From Rhizobium sp. Root1203 (GTDB lineage Bacteria; Pseudomonadota; Alphaproteobacteria; Rhizobiales; Rhizobiaceae): 64,000 bases of DNA. The position numbers and the translations under genes were made by a program. Below are positions 35,451 to 44,307 of this stretch, piece by piece. The DNA is taken from assembly GCF_001424945.1 (NCBI RefSeq), contig NZ_LMCW01000056.1:62001-126000 (forward strand), written 5' to 3'. Within the stretch, counting starts at the first letter, position 1. Every line of letters starts with the position of its first letter. The notes under the pieces were generated by a model, which had not been told where the DNA came from, did no database searches, and worked only from the letters and a program-made list of their open reading frames with translations.

Positions 35451-35797
35451 TCCGTACTCCGACTCCTGCGCGCGTTGGCGGCGTGGTGGATCAGGCGCGA
35501 CATGCACCAGGCTCTGCGACAACCTCCTCGTATGATTCCGGCCTTGCGACCGCATGACGCCTGGTGCTCGACGAATGCCAATGTGGCGGACTGGTGAGCA
35601 ACCGAAGGCACTTTAACAGCACCAACTGACCTATATCAAGACCTAAGCGGGTACTGTTCTTCAATCAATAAGCTTAGGTCGTAAAGATAATCGTTAAATC
35701 GTTCGCAGGGCCGCCGGTTTATTTAAGATATCGACTTCTAGTGGAAGAAAATATACTATCGTCTCCTTCTGGGCGGGGAAGCTAGGGGCGTACTTCT
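35451..35797. other. Divergent intergenic region with a large inverted repeat
   Basis: About 350 bases between the flippase gene (leftward) and the FAD oxidoreductase gene (rightward). It has no gene and is AT-rich from 35600. It contains the GACCTAAGC/GCTTAGGTC repeat described separately, and two nearby copies of ATCGTTAAATCGTT-like sequence around 35689-35703. Confidence 0.55.
35640..35680. promoter_or_regulatory. Perfect 9 bp inverted repeat, candidate operator or leader hairpin
   Basis: GACCTAAGC (35640-35648) and GCTTAGGTC (35672-35680) match perfectly, with a 23-base spacer. The spacer is long for a simple terminator loop, and no T-run follows. It lies 118 bases before the FAD oxidoreductase start and 190 bases before the flippase start, so it could be a binding site for a dimeric regulator shared by both promoters. 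Confidence 0.45.
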
Positions 35798-37123
35798 ATG
35801 GATGATGCGGGCCATCAAACCTACCAGCTGTCCACAGCCCAGACGTTTGACGTCATTATTCTCGGCGCAGGGATCTCCGGTCTGGTCGCCGCCTCAATTC
35901 TGGCGGGCCGGGGCAACAGCGTACTGATCATCGATGAATATGCTCACGTTGGCGGCAATCACATGGACTGGACGTCCAGCGAGGGGTACACCTTCGATGT
36001 CGGAAGCTTGATTTTCCAGGACGACTCCCCGCTGCTGAAACACTTTCCGGAGCTCTTGGCGCACTACGTGCCGATCGTTCCCACCTGGGGACGGCTCAAT
36101 CCGCAGGGACAGATAACCGCTTATCCCATTTCAGTCCGTGACGACATTCTGGCTGCGGGTCCCATCGGGCTCTCGCGGATCTTCGCATCCGTCCTCTATG
36201 CCCGGTTCTTCCAGCGCCGAATGAGCAATGCGAAGGATTTTGCCCGCTATTGGATCGGCGCCTACCTGCTGCACCGCTCCGGTCTCGAAACCTACATGAA
36301 GCGGTTTTACGGGATCGCCGCGGAGGAAATCGACCTCGACCTGGCCAACAAACGTATGCGCTGGATCAGCGAGTACGCGTCATTGATCAGTCTGGGGCGA
36401 CGTGCGCTGACACGCAAGCGAACCGCCGGACCGGTCAACCGTCAGATGGCGCGCCCGAAAGAGGGTTTTTCCGTCTTATACGGAGCGGCGGTCGACCGGC
36501 TTGTGCGAGAGGGCGTCACGTTCAAGCTCTCAGCCGGAACGCGCAGGATTGAAAAGACAGCGGACGGTTTCGAAGTGTCTTTGTCCGATGGGGTGCTATC
36601 GAGCGGGCGCGTCATTTCAACCATCCCGGTTGCAACGGCAGCGAGACTGTGCGGAACGACGCCGGTATGCGGGCTCGATACCATTACCCTCATAACGCTC
36701 TACTTCAGCTTCTCGGGAGCGCGCGGTTTCGAACAGTCGATAATTTACAACTTCTCGCACTTGGGCGCCTGGAAGCGACTGACCGTCTATTCGGATTTCT
36801 ATGGACACGTAAATGCGCGGGAGTATTTTGCCGTCGAGGTCGTTGCCGGTCAGGTTCGATCGGTCGAGGAGGCCGAGGACGATTTCCGGCGGCACGCCTC
36901 TGCCAACGGCATGTTTGCAGGGGACCTGAAGTTGGAGAACAGCCAGATTCTCGAGAACGCCTATCCGATCTACAGCAAGGGAGCCGCGCAAAGTGCGGCG
37001 CAGGCAGTCTCGATGCTGAGTGCTTATGGAATTGAATCTCTTGGACGCCAGGGCGGCTTCAACTACCAACCGACAGCGAGGGTCTCGACCATCGAGATCG
37101 AGAATGCGATGCGCACAGAATAG
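35798..37123 (+). CDS. FAD-dependent amine-oxidase-like protein of the EPS locus
   Basis: 441 residues. FAD-binding motif VIILGAGISGLVAASILAGR near residue 19, then IIDEYAHVGGNHMDW, whose GGN resembles UDP-galactopyranose mutase, followed by YTFDVGSLIF, which is closer to protoporphyrinogen oxidase and carotenoid desaturase relatives. I cannot choose between a sugar-ring mutase-like role and a redox role. There is no leader or membrane segment, so it is cytoplasmic. It precedes a glycosyltransferase gene by 51 bp, and the pair probably forms an operon contributing a modified or furanose sugar to the EPS. Confidence 0.75.
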   Translation: MDDAGHQTYQLSTAQTFDVIILGAGISGLVAASILAGRGNSVLIIDEYAHVGGNHMDWTSSEGYTFDVGSLIFQDDSPLLKHFPELLAHYVPIVPTWGRLNPQGQITAYPISVRDDILAAGPIGLSRIFASVLYARFFQRRMSNAKDFARYWIGAYLLHRSGLETYMKRFYGIAAEEIDLDLANKRMRWISEYASLISLGRRALTRKRTAGPVNRQMARPKEGFSVLYGAAVDRLVREGVTFKLSAGTRRIEKTADGFEVSLSDGVLSSGRVISTIPVATAARLCGTTPVCGLDTITLITLYFSFSGARGFEQSIIYNFSHLGAWKRLTVYSDFYGHVNAREYFAVEVVAGQVRSVEEAEDDFRRHASANGMFAGDLKLENSQILENAYPIYSKGAAQSAAQAVSMLSAYGIESLGRQGGFNYQPTARVSTIEIENAMRTE

Positions 37124-37174
37124 GAGTGCCGTGGGTGCCGATGGATTGTGAAAGCGAATGACGAAAGGTCCCTG

Positions 37175-38254
37175 ATGCGCATCCTGCATATCCTGAACCA
37201 CACCCAACGCCTCAATGGCCACGTCCATGCCGCAGTTGATCTTGCCTGTGCCCAAGTCGCGCTCGGTCATCAGGTGTGCGTCGCGAGCGGAGGAGGAGAT
37301 TTCGACGGCCTTCTGCGAGACAACGGCATCGAGACCGTGGTCGTCGATCATAGCCGAAAACTGCCCAGCCTGGCGAAGGCACTCATGGATCTACGACGCC
37401 ATGTCCGCGAATACGAGCCAGACGTCGTCCACGCGCACATGATGACGAGTGCTGTCCTAGCCTTTCCGATCAGCAAGCTCGCGGGCATACCTTTGATTAC
37501 GACTGTGCATAATGAATTTGAAAAGAGTGCGATCCTGATGGGGCTCGGCACGCGCGTGATCGCCGTCAGCGATGTTGTCGGCGCATCAATGCGCAAGCGC
37601 GGCGTGGCCGCGTCAAGGCTGAACGTCGTTCTCAATGGCACGATCGGATCCAGCAGGTCGCAAGGGCGTCTGACGGAACCGGCAGCATTGCAATCGCCCA
37701 GCATTGTGTTTGTCGGAGGGCTCCACCCCCGCAAGGGCCTGCCGGATTTGTTCCAAGCATTCGATACTGTGTACCGGAGCCTTCCCGCTGCACGTCTGTA
37801 TATCGTTGGCGACGGTCCGTTTAGGCAGGCATACGACGAGATGGTTTCGTCTCTGGGGTGCGCCGATGCCGTCACCTTCGTCGGGGCGGTAAAAGATCCC
37901 TATCCATATATGCTGGCCGCAGACATCTTCGTGCTCCCATCCCACGCCGACCCGGCGCCGTTGGTCCTGTCGGAAGCGCGGGAGGCACGATGCGCCGTGA
38001 TCGGTACTGCGGTGGACGGCATTCCTCAATTGCTTGAATATGGTGAAGCGGGAATTCTCGTGCCCCCGCGCGACCCGGCAGCACTTGCCGAAACGCTGTC
38101 TCACCTGTTGGAATCCCCCGAGCGGATCGCAACTTGGAAGGCAAACAGCCAGGTGCGGATCGACCATCTGACAATCGACCGTGTGGCGCGAGAGACGATG
38201 CAGGTGTACCTGGCAGCCACACCGAAAAGCAAAAAGCTGGTCGCGATCGCATAG
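37175..38254 (+). CDS. Glycosyltransferase family 4 protein
   Basis: 359 residues with GT-B family 4 features: MRILHILNHTQRLNGHVHAA at the start, IVFVGGLHPRKGLPDLFQAF in the donor domain, and ADIFVLPSHADPAPLVLSEA, in which the usual EGFGxxxxE is replaced by ADPAPLVLSEA, still keeping the last glutamate. It likely adds one sugar to the repeat unit. The ATG at 37175 has AAAGGT 8 bases upstream, favouring it over the GTG at 37148. It is the last gene of the EPS locus. Confidence 0.88.
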   Translation: MRILHILNHTQRLNGHVHAAVDLACAQVALGHQVCVASGGGDFDGLLRDNGIETVVVDHSRKLPSLAKALMDLRRHVREYEPDVVHAHMMTSAVLAFPISKLAGIPLITTVHNEFEKSAILMGLGTRVIAVSDVVGASMRKRGVAASRLNVVLNGTIGSSRSQGRLTEPAALQSPSIVFVGGLHPRKGLPDLFQAFDTVYRSLPAARLYIVGDGPFRQAYDEMVSSLGCADAVTFVGAVKDPYPYMLAADIFVLPSHADPAPLVLSEAREARCAVIGTAVDGIPQLLEYGEAGILVPPRDPAALAETLSHLLESPERIATWKANSQVRIDHLTIDRVARETMQVYLAATPKSKKLVAIA

Positions 38255-38315
38255 CCGTGAGAAGGTTACGCTATCTCGGAGATCGCAAGGCCGGATTGCC
38301 TCGGCAGCCGACCGT

Positions 38316-39332
38316 TCAGCTCACGGGCCGGTCAACCGACGTCTTGTCTTCGCGGCAATTGCGGATCTGGGACGGGGGCATGCCGAAGCGCTTGCGAAAC
38401 GTCCTGTTGAAATACGAAAGGTCGCCGAAGCCGACCTCGTAGGCGATTGTGCTGATCGCGCGACTATCATGGCGGTCCGTCAGCCGCTTCTTTGCCGTGA
38501 GGAGCCGTCGCTCCAGCAGATAGCGGGAAAAAGTCGTACCCTCCTGTTGAAACAGCTTCTGAACGTACCGCGGCGTCACCTCGATGACGCCGGCAACGGC
38601 ACCGACGTCGAGTTCGCTGTTGCCAAGATTGTCTTCAATATAGGTCTTGACCGGCGAGAGGCGGCGTTGCGCCTCGCCTGCGGCCTTCGGCTCCTCCAGA
38701 TAGGCGACGACGAGCGGCAGTATTGCGTTGAAATGCACGTTGGCCATTTCGGCCTCTTTCGACGAATGAGGTCCGCGCATCAGGAGATATGCGCCGTAGG
38801 TAACAAGCAGCTGTAGCGGCGGAAACGTTTTTGGAATTGGCCGCAGCATCAGGCCCGCAAGCCGTGTCATCGGCAGGCCGAAGGAATCGGCCTGCAGGCT
38901 GCCACAATCAAGTCTGCCGCCCTCGGGAAGCGCCCATTGGAACGGCCGCTCACCGGAAACGAACAGGAAATCGCCGGATGTCGCCTCCACACGCTGGCCA
39001 TCCTGAACAACCACCAGGGGACCTTCCATGCTGCGCAGCATCAGGATGCGCGACGACGAAGGTTCGCCACAGCCCGCGATGCCAAGTGGCACGGCGGGAA
39101 AGAAGCAGGTCATGACTTTGAGACCGGGAAGCCGGCACAGGACGCCGCGCAGGCCGCGTAGCGTGTGTGCTACGTCGCCAATTCGGACGTCTCCGACAAT
39201 GCTGGACAAAAGCTCGGCGCACAAACCGCTCCTGTCGGTGTCGTCGTCGAAGCCCTCGGTATCGAAGTGAAGCGGTTCTACCGCGCCAGGGACCGTGGCT
39301 TCGTTCCTGTGATATAATTGCAACTTTTCCAA
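38316..39332 (-). CDS. AraC-family transcriptional regulator of the siderophore island
   Basis: 338 residues. The C-terminal 100 residues are a double helix-turn-helix AraC domain: LDVGAVAGVIEVTPRYVQKL for the first and STIAYEVGFGDLSYFNRTFR for the second. The N-terminal part is an AraC-binding-like (cupin-like) ligand domain. The start appears to be the TTG at 39332, with AGGGA 5 bases upstream; no ATG lies near. It is transcribed divergently from the TonB-dependent receptor, and AraC activators beside siderophore receptors (such as RhrA) usually act with the ferric siderophore as coinducer. That role is inferred. Confidence 0.9.
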   Translation of the reverse strand: MEKLQLYHRNEATVPGAVEPLHFDTEGFDDDTDRSGLCAELLSSIVGDVRIGDVAHTLRGLRGVLCRLPGLKVMTCFFPAVPLGIAGCGEPSSSRILMLRSMEGPLVVVQDGQRVEATSGDFLFVSGERPFQWALPEGGRLDCGSLQADSFGLPMTRLAGLMLRPIPKTFPPLQLLVTYGAYLLMRGPHSSKEAEMANVHFNAILPLVVAYLEEPKAAGEAQRRLSPVKTYIEDNLGNSELDVGAVAGVIEVTPRYVQKLFQQEGTTFSRYLLERRLLTAKKRLTDRHDSRAISTIAYEVGFGDLSYFNRTFRKRFGMPPSQIRNCREDKTSVDRPVS

Positions 39333-39405
39333 CTGTCCCTGCAGAAGTTCGTTTTCAGCAGTGCCGGCTTCGCTTCAATCCAAGCCCGCATCAGCTGCCA
39401 AACAG

Positions 39406-39432
39406 TAAACATGACTAAGAAAGACATGTTTA
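39406..39432. promoter_or_regulatory. Perfect inverted repeat upstream of the siderophore receptor
   Basis: TAAACATG (39406-39413) and CATGTTTA (39425-39432) are perfect inverted copies with an 11-base spacer. They lie between the AraC gene and the TonB-dependent receptor gene, 79 bases before the receptor start. The site does not resemble the classical Fur box. It is a good candidate for the AraC regulator or an iron regulator such as RirA or Irr. Confidence 0.5.
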
Positions 39433-39511
39433 GACTTTTTGGGCGTCGGGAACCAGAGCTTTCGTAAATCAGCGAAGGCCTTGTTGGCGTCTGGGGGTAT
39501 CAGGAGAATCC

Positions 39512-41716
39512 ATGCGTCACGTTCTGCGTGCAGGCACCAGCCTTGCTTTGCTTCCACTGCTTTCATTCCCGCTCGCGGCATTCGCACAGGACGCGCAGAC
39601 TGAGGATGAGCCAACCGCGCTCAAAACGCTGGTCATTACGGCGACACGAACCGATCGGCCGGTGTCAAGCATTCCGGGTTCGGTGATCGTCATCGATCAG
39701 ACCGAAATTTCAGAGCAGCTGAAGATCACAAGCGACGCGGCAACCGTGGTGTCGAAGTTTGTGCCCGGATTCTCGATCTCCAACCAGACACTGTCCGGCG
39801 CATCGGAAACGTTCCGAGGGCGAAGCGTTCTCGTTCTCGTCGACGGAGTTCCGCGCAACACACCCCTTCGCGACGTCTCCAGAACCATGTCGTTGATCGA
39901 TCTTTCCAGAGTGGAGCGGATCGAGGTCGTCAACGGCGCGAGCAGCCTCTACGGTTCAGGTGCCACGGGTGGCACGATCAATTTCATTACGAAGAAAGAT
40001 GCCACGGAAAAGCCGGCGATCACGGTCGAAACCAGAGCCAAAGCCTTCACCCACGACATCGGAAAGTCTGCGGCGCCTGATGTCTCCGTGTCCGCAACCC
40101 AGAAGGTCGGCAATTTCGACTACCTGTTTTCTGCCACCGGCCGAAAGACCCGGCTGACTTATGACGGCTCGGGTCGCGAATTGCCGTCGGATGCTATGCT
40201 GGGGCAGGGCGGCGGCGATCGCACCGACTACGGAGACCTCTACGCACGCCTTGGATACGAGGTCGATTCGCGCCGCTTCGAGATATCAGGTGAGATCGTT
40301 CGTCTGTCTCAGGACCCCGATTGGTACACTGACCTCGCCTCCAATCCGGCATCGCCGAATTACGCTGCGCCCTACATCGGCCAGTCCGTCGAGGAAGACT
40401 CCAAGTACTTCAACGCTCGCTATGCGGACGGCGATTTTGCGCTCGGCTCCCTGGAAATCAAATCCTTCTACAATGATATGGCGAAGCGTTTCCCCTTCAC
40501 GCCCTATCATGCTCTCTACAACAATCAGGTCTACTATTCCGGCAATCCGGCAAGCCCTCAGGCCGACTATTCGCAGACAACGCTCTTCAGCAAGCGAGCG
40601 GGCATCAATGCCACCGTCGAGACACCCCTCGATGAGTTTCGAGAGGGGTCGACCCTGACCTGGGGTGTGGATTTCGTTCACGACGATACGAGCCAGACCC
40701 TCCGCAACGGCTGGGACGTCATCAGCCCGATGGTTCAGAATTCGATCGCGGGCTTCGCCCAGCTGCAGGTTCCGGTGACCGAGCGATTCCAGCTGCAAGG
40801 CGGGCTGCGCTACGAGCGCTATCATCTCGATGTCGCCAATTTCAGGCGTCCATCCATCTTCTACATCAACCGTGTCTACCCGGCGATCAGCGTTCTCGGC
40901 GGGTCCTATGACTACGACAACTGGACGTTCAACCTTGGGGGCACGTTCGATCTGACGCCGGATCTGCAGGTTTTCGGCGGCTTCTCGCAAGGGTTTTCCT
41001 TGACGGATATCGGCGGCTTCACCCGGCGTGCCGGCGCCAACAGCACGGCCGAGCTTTGCGATGCCTACGGAAGCCTCGCATGCCCCGGTGCCGGGGCTCC
41101 CGACTTCACCGTCAGCTATGCCGACATCTCGCCCAATCCACAGATCGTCAACAACTACGAGGTCGGTTTGCGTGGCAATACGGCCGACTACGGCGGCTCC
41201 CTTTCTGCCTACGTTTCGACGTCGGATGACGGGGTAAACTACGACGTCGCGTCAAACCGCGTGTCGCAGCAGAAGGAGAAGATCTGGGGCGTCGAGGCGA
41301 CCGGCTGGTGGCACGCGACCGACAATTTTACGCTCGGCGGCATCCTCGGTTATCGCGAGGGACGCTACGACACCGATCGCGATGGCAAGTTCGACGCCTG
41401 GTTGCCCAGCAATCGCATCGCCACTCCGGTTCACGGTACGGTATACGGAACCTACGCCTTCGAGAACGGGCTCAATCTGCGCGGCGAGGTGCAGTTCTTC
41501 AACGGCCGCAACAAGATCGTCACCGCGCCCGAAATCAAGGGCACGGCTCTGGTCAACGTCATTGCCAGCCGAAAGGTCGGAGCCGGTGAACTCAGTTTCG
41601 GCGTAGAGAACCTCTTCGACACCGACTACATGAACCCGACGGCCAGCGCGACGCGCAACAATGTGGTCAACGGCTTCGGCAGAACGGTCTCGATCGGCTA
41701 CAAGGTCACGTTCTAG
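39512..41716 (+). CDS. TonB-dependent siderophore receptor
   Basis: 734 residues. A signal peptide ends near LAAFAQDA; a TonB-box-like segment LKTLVITATR follows, then the plug domain (RVERIEVVNGASSLYGSGAT, GGTINFITKK) and a 22-strand beta-barrel ending in the aromatic residue of GYKVTF. It imports a ferric siderophore across the outer membrane using TonB energy. AGGAGAA lies 4 bases before the ATG. It is followed directly by a small unknown gene and a RhtX-like permease, so uptake continues through the inner membrane by a single-component permease. No siderophore synthesis gene is in the window. Confidence 0.93.
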   Translation: MRHVLRAGTSLALLPLLSFPLAAFAQDAQTEDEPTALKTLVITATRTDRPVSSIPGSVIVIDQTEISEQLKITSDAATVVSKFVPGFSISNQTLSGASETFRGRSVLVLVDGVPRNTPLRDVSRTMSLIDLSRVERIEVVNGASSLYGSGATGGTINFITKKDATEKPAITVETRAKAFTHDIGKSAAPDVSVSATQKVGNFDYLFSATGRKTRLTYDGSGRELPSDAMLGQGGGDRTDYGDLYARLGYEVDSRRFEISGEIVRLSQDPDWYTDLASNPASPNYAAPYIGQSVEEDSKYFNARYADGDFALGSLEIKSFYNDMAKRFPFTPYHALYNNQVYYSGNPASPQADYSQTTLFSKRAGINATVETPLDEFREGSTLTWGVDFVHDDTSQTLRNGWDVISPMVQNSIAGFAQLQVPVTERFQLQGGLRYERYHLDVANFRRPSIFYINRVYPAISVLGGSYDYDNWTFNLGGTFDLTPDLQVFGGFSQGFSLTDIGGFTRRAGANSTAELCDAYGSLACPGAGAPDFTVSYADISPNPQIVNNYEVGLRGNTADYGGSLSAYVSTSDDGVNYDVASNRVSQQKEKIWGVEATGWWHATDNFTLGGILGYREGRYDTDRDGKFDAWLPSNRIATPVHGTVYGTYAFENGLNLRGEVQFFNGRNKIVTAPEIKGTALVNVIASRKVGAGELSFGVENLFDTDYMNPTASATRNNVVNGFGRTVSIGYKVTF

Positions 41717-41717
41717 A

Positions 41718-42101
41718 ATGGTCCGTTTCGAAGAAACAGGAGATGGCCTCGTCCATCTCCTCCTCTGTCCCCCGCATGCCGATACGGACGAGGCGGACTA
41801 TTTCCGTGCACTCGGACTGATTGGCATGCTCGATAAACCCTATGCAATGGTGGTCGATATTGCAGGTCATTCACACCTCTCGCGCGAAGGCGAGATACGT
41901 CAGGCTGCATGGGCGAAGGAAACGCGTGCCCAGGTATCGCGTTTCTGCCAGGCGCTGGCCCTTGTTCGGGAGCATCCCAACCCGCGCTCTCAACAATCGT
42001 TTGCCCGGCTTTGGTCTATCCCCGTGCATGTGACCTCTGACCGCGATGACGCGATTGCTTTTGCCCTATCCCATCTCCTGAAGGAAAATGCTCGCCCATG
42101 A
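41718..42101 (+). CDS. Small protein of unknown function in the siderophore operon
   Basis: 127 residues, soluble, with no signal peptide. It starts MVRFEETGDGLVHLLLCPPH and ends LSHLLKENARP. The alternating beta-alpha pattern and MVVDIAGHSHLSREGEI look like a SpoIIAA/STAS-like small fold, but I do not recognise the family. The ATG at 41718 begins one base after the receptor stop, and its own end overlaps the permease start, so it is firmly inside the operon. A role in siderophore handling or regulation is inferred from position only. Confidence 0.75.
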   Translation: MVRFEETGDGLVHLLLCPPHADTDEADYFRALGLIGMLDKPYAMVVDIAGHSHLSREGEIRQAAWAKETRAQVSRFCQALALVREHPNPRSQQSFARLWSIPVHVTSDRDDAIAFALSHLLKENARP

Positions 42102-43342
42102 GTGCCACAATGGATACGCCGACGAGACCCAAGCGCTTTGTCGGTGCGCGCCGTTTCCGCCTGTTCGCGGTGCTGGCGGGGCTTTACCTTGCACAGGGGA
42201 TACCCGGTTATCTCATCGTCGCGGCCATCCCGCCCATCATGCGCGAACTCGGCGTGTCCCGAACCGCGATCGGCATGCTGGCGTTGCTGATGATCCCGCT
42301 GACGATAAAGTTCCTTTGGGCTCCGCTCGTCGACCGTATCAAGCTTATGGCAATCGGCCATCGCCGCGGCTGGATCCTGCCGACGCAGATCGGGACGGCC
42401 GTCGCCATTGCGGCCCTGGCTCTGGTCGATCCGACAAACGTGCACGCCATTCTCGCGATCGGTTTTGTGGTCGCCATTCTGACCTCGACACAGGATATTG
42501 CCACGGACGGATACGCGACACTCGCACTTCGTGAGGGGGACAGGCCGGTTGGAAACGCTATCCAGGGCGCTGCGGTCGCCTTCAGCGTCATCATCGGCGG
42601 CACTCTTTCGTTGCTGCTCTACGGCTGGGTCGGCTGGAAACCGATGGTGTTGATCATCGCTGCCGTGTCGGCACTTCCGCTTGTCGCCATCGCCTTCATG
42701 CCAGAGGATGCCGACACGGCGAGCTTCATACCGACGCCAAAGCCCTCGTTGAAATCATTCCTGAGGAGACCCGAGGCGGTCACCGTTCTCGCGGTAGCGC
42801 TGACGTATCGCGCAAGCGAGGGCCTGGTCAAATCGATGGAGGGTTCATATCTCGTCGATGCGGGTTTGCCGTTGTCATCGATCGGCTACCTCAGCGGGAT
42901 ATCGGCGGCGACGGCCGGCATTGCCGGCTCCTTCATTGCCGCCCTTCTGGTGCGACGTTCGGGGGCGAGCGGCACCCTTTTGCTGCTCGGCATCCTGCGA
43001 ACGGTATGCTTCTCGCTCTTCAGCCTGCATGCCATCGGGCACCTGACCGGGATATGGGTGCTACTCGGGGCGGCGGGCTTCCAGACCTTGATCCGCTACA
43101 TGGAAATCGTTGCCCTTTACAGCCTTTTCATGTCCGTCTCATCAAAGGCGCAGCCGGGGACGGACTTTACCATTCTCTCCTGCGCCCAGATCATCGTCTA
43201 TCTCATCGGTTCAATGGTCGCCGGAGCGATCGCCGACAGTTTGGGCTATCCGTTCCTCTTTGTCGTCGCGACCTCGATCTCGGGCCTGGCTGTCATCCTG
43301 ACAGGAAAGTTGCTCTCGCGCCTGAAGAAGCAAGCCGCTTGA
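42098..43342 (+). CDS. Siderophore permease of the RhtX/FptX MFS family
   Basis: 414 residues with about 12 membrane helices. The sequence AGLYLAQGIPGYLIVAAIPP, FLWAPLVDRI and TSTQDIATDGYATLAL matches the RhtX/FptX branch of AmpG-like major facilitator proteins, which carry rhizobactin 1021 or pyochelin across the inner membrane as single components. The ATG at 42098 overlaps the upstream stop. The AraC, receptor and permease order is as expected for a siderophore uptake cluster. The substrate is unknown. A hairpin follows the stop. Confidence 0.88.
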   Translation: MSATMDTPTRPKRFVGARRFRLFAVLAGLYLAQGIPGYLIVAAIPPIMRELGVSRTAIGMLALLMIPLTIKFLWAPLVDRIKLMAIGHRRGWILPTQIGTAVAIAALALVDPTNVHAILAIGFVVAILTSTQDIATDGYATLALREGDRPVGNAIQGAAVAFSVIIGGTLSLLLYGWVGWKPMVLIIAAVSALPLVAIAFMPEDADTASFIPTPKPSLKSFLRRPEAVTVLAVALTYRASEGLVKSMEGSYLVDAGLPLSSIGYLSGISAATAGIAGSFIAALLVRRSGASGTLLLLGILRTVCFSLFSLHAIGHLTGIWVLLGAAGFQTLIRYMEIVALYSLFMSVSSKAQPGTDFTILSCAQIIVYLIGSMVAGAIADSLGYPFLFVVATSISGLAVILTGKLLSRLKKQAA

Positions 43343-43343
43343 C

Positions 43344-43368
43344 GCGTTCCCGGCAGACGCGGGAATGC
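43344..43368 (+). terminator. Hairpin after the siderophore permease gene
   Basis: GCGTTCCCG (43344-43352) pairs with CGGGAATGC (43360-43368), including one G-U pair, across a 7-base loop, starting just after the permease stop. No T-run follows, so it may be a transcript-end hairpin that needs rho or an mRNA stabiliser. Confidence 0.4.
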
Positions 43369-43513
43369 ACGGATGTGTGGCGGCCAATGTAACAAAATGC
43401 TGACTGGATTCGTAGCAGTTATGGAGACATGCTGATTTCGACTACGGAAGCGGGTGGGTATTGGACCGAGAGCCTGTCGTAGCCGCGCACTTTTGGCTGA
43501 GAGGAGATCTCAT

Positions 43514-44236
43514 ATGAGCGATCTGAACAAATCACGTCCGGTACACTCTCTTGCGTTGGGCGCGGCCATCATGCTGGCAGCCGTAGCCGCGTTTTCCTTC
43601 ACCCCGTCCGCGGCAGAGGAGGCCCGCAACATCCCGGCTCCTGCAGCGGATGAGCAACCGGTGTTGGACAAGGAGACCGCCACCTTCGCGGGCGGTTGCT
43701 TCTGGGGTGTCCAGGGCGTGTTCCAGCATGTGAACGGCGTCCTCAGTGCAAAGTCAGGCTATTCCGGGGGGCGTGCAAATACGGCGCAGTACGAGATGGT
43801 CAGCAACGGCGATACCGGCCACGCGGAAGCGGTACAGGTCATCTTCGACCCGAAGCAAGTGAGCTACGGCCGGCTCCTGCAGATCTATTTCTCGGTCGCA
43901 CACGATCCGACCGAGCTTGACCGGCAAGGGCCCGACACCGGCAGCCAGTACCGGTCTGCAATCTTTCCGACCAGTGACGAGCAAGCCAAGGTCGCCAAGG
44001 CATATATCGGCCAGCTCAATCAGGCTCACGTCTTCGATGCTGCGATCGTCACCAGGATCGAGCCGGGCAAGCCATTCTACGCAGCCGAGAATTATCATCA
44101 GGACTTCCTGACAAACAACCCGACCTATCCCTATATAGTGTTCAACGATCTGCCTAAGATCGAAAACCTCAAAAAGATGTTCCCCAGGGATTATCGCGCC
44201 AAGCCAGTTCTCGTTGCAAACGCCGGATCGAATTGA
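43514..44236 (+). CDS. msrA: Exported peptide methionine sulfoxide reductase A
   Basis: 240 residues. A leader (HSLALGAAIMLAAVAAFSFT) directs it to the periplasm or anchors it to the membrane. The catalytic motif GCFWG contains the active Cys62; FDPKQVSYGRLLQIYFSVAH and TGSQYRSAIF follow, as in the MsrA family, which reduces methionine-S-sulfoxide. AGGAGA lies 8 bases before the ATG at 43514. No msrB gene accompanies it here. It is followed by a second msrA gene, so the two may serve different compartments. Confidence 0.92.
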   Translation: MSDLNKSRPVHSLALGAAIMLAAVAAFSFTPSAAEEARNIPAPAADEQPVLDKETATFAGGCFWGVQGVFQHVNGVLSAKSGYSGGRANTAQYEMVSNGDTGHAEAVQVIFDPKQVSYGRLLQIYFSVAHDPTELDRQGPDTGSQYRSAIFPTSDEQAKVAKAYIGQLNQAHVFDAAIVTRIEPGKPFYAAENYHQDFLTNNPTYPYIVFNDLPKIENLKKMFPRDYRAKPVLVANAGSN

Positions 44237-44307
44237 CCGGAGGCAGAAACGGTTTGGCAAAGGTAGGACACCCGGGGCTTATCCTGGGCTAAATGGAAGG
44301 AAGTTCG

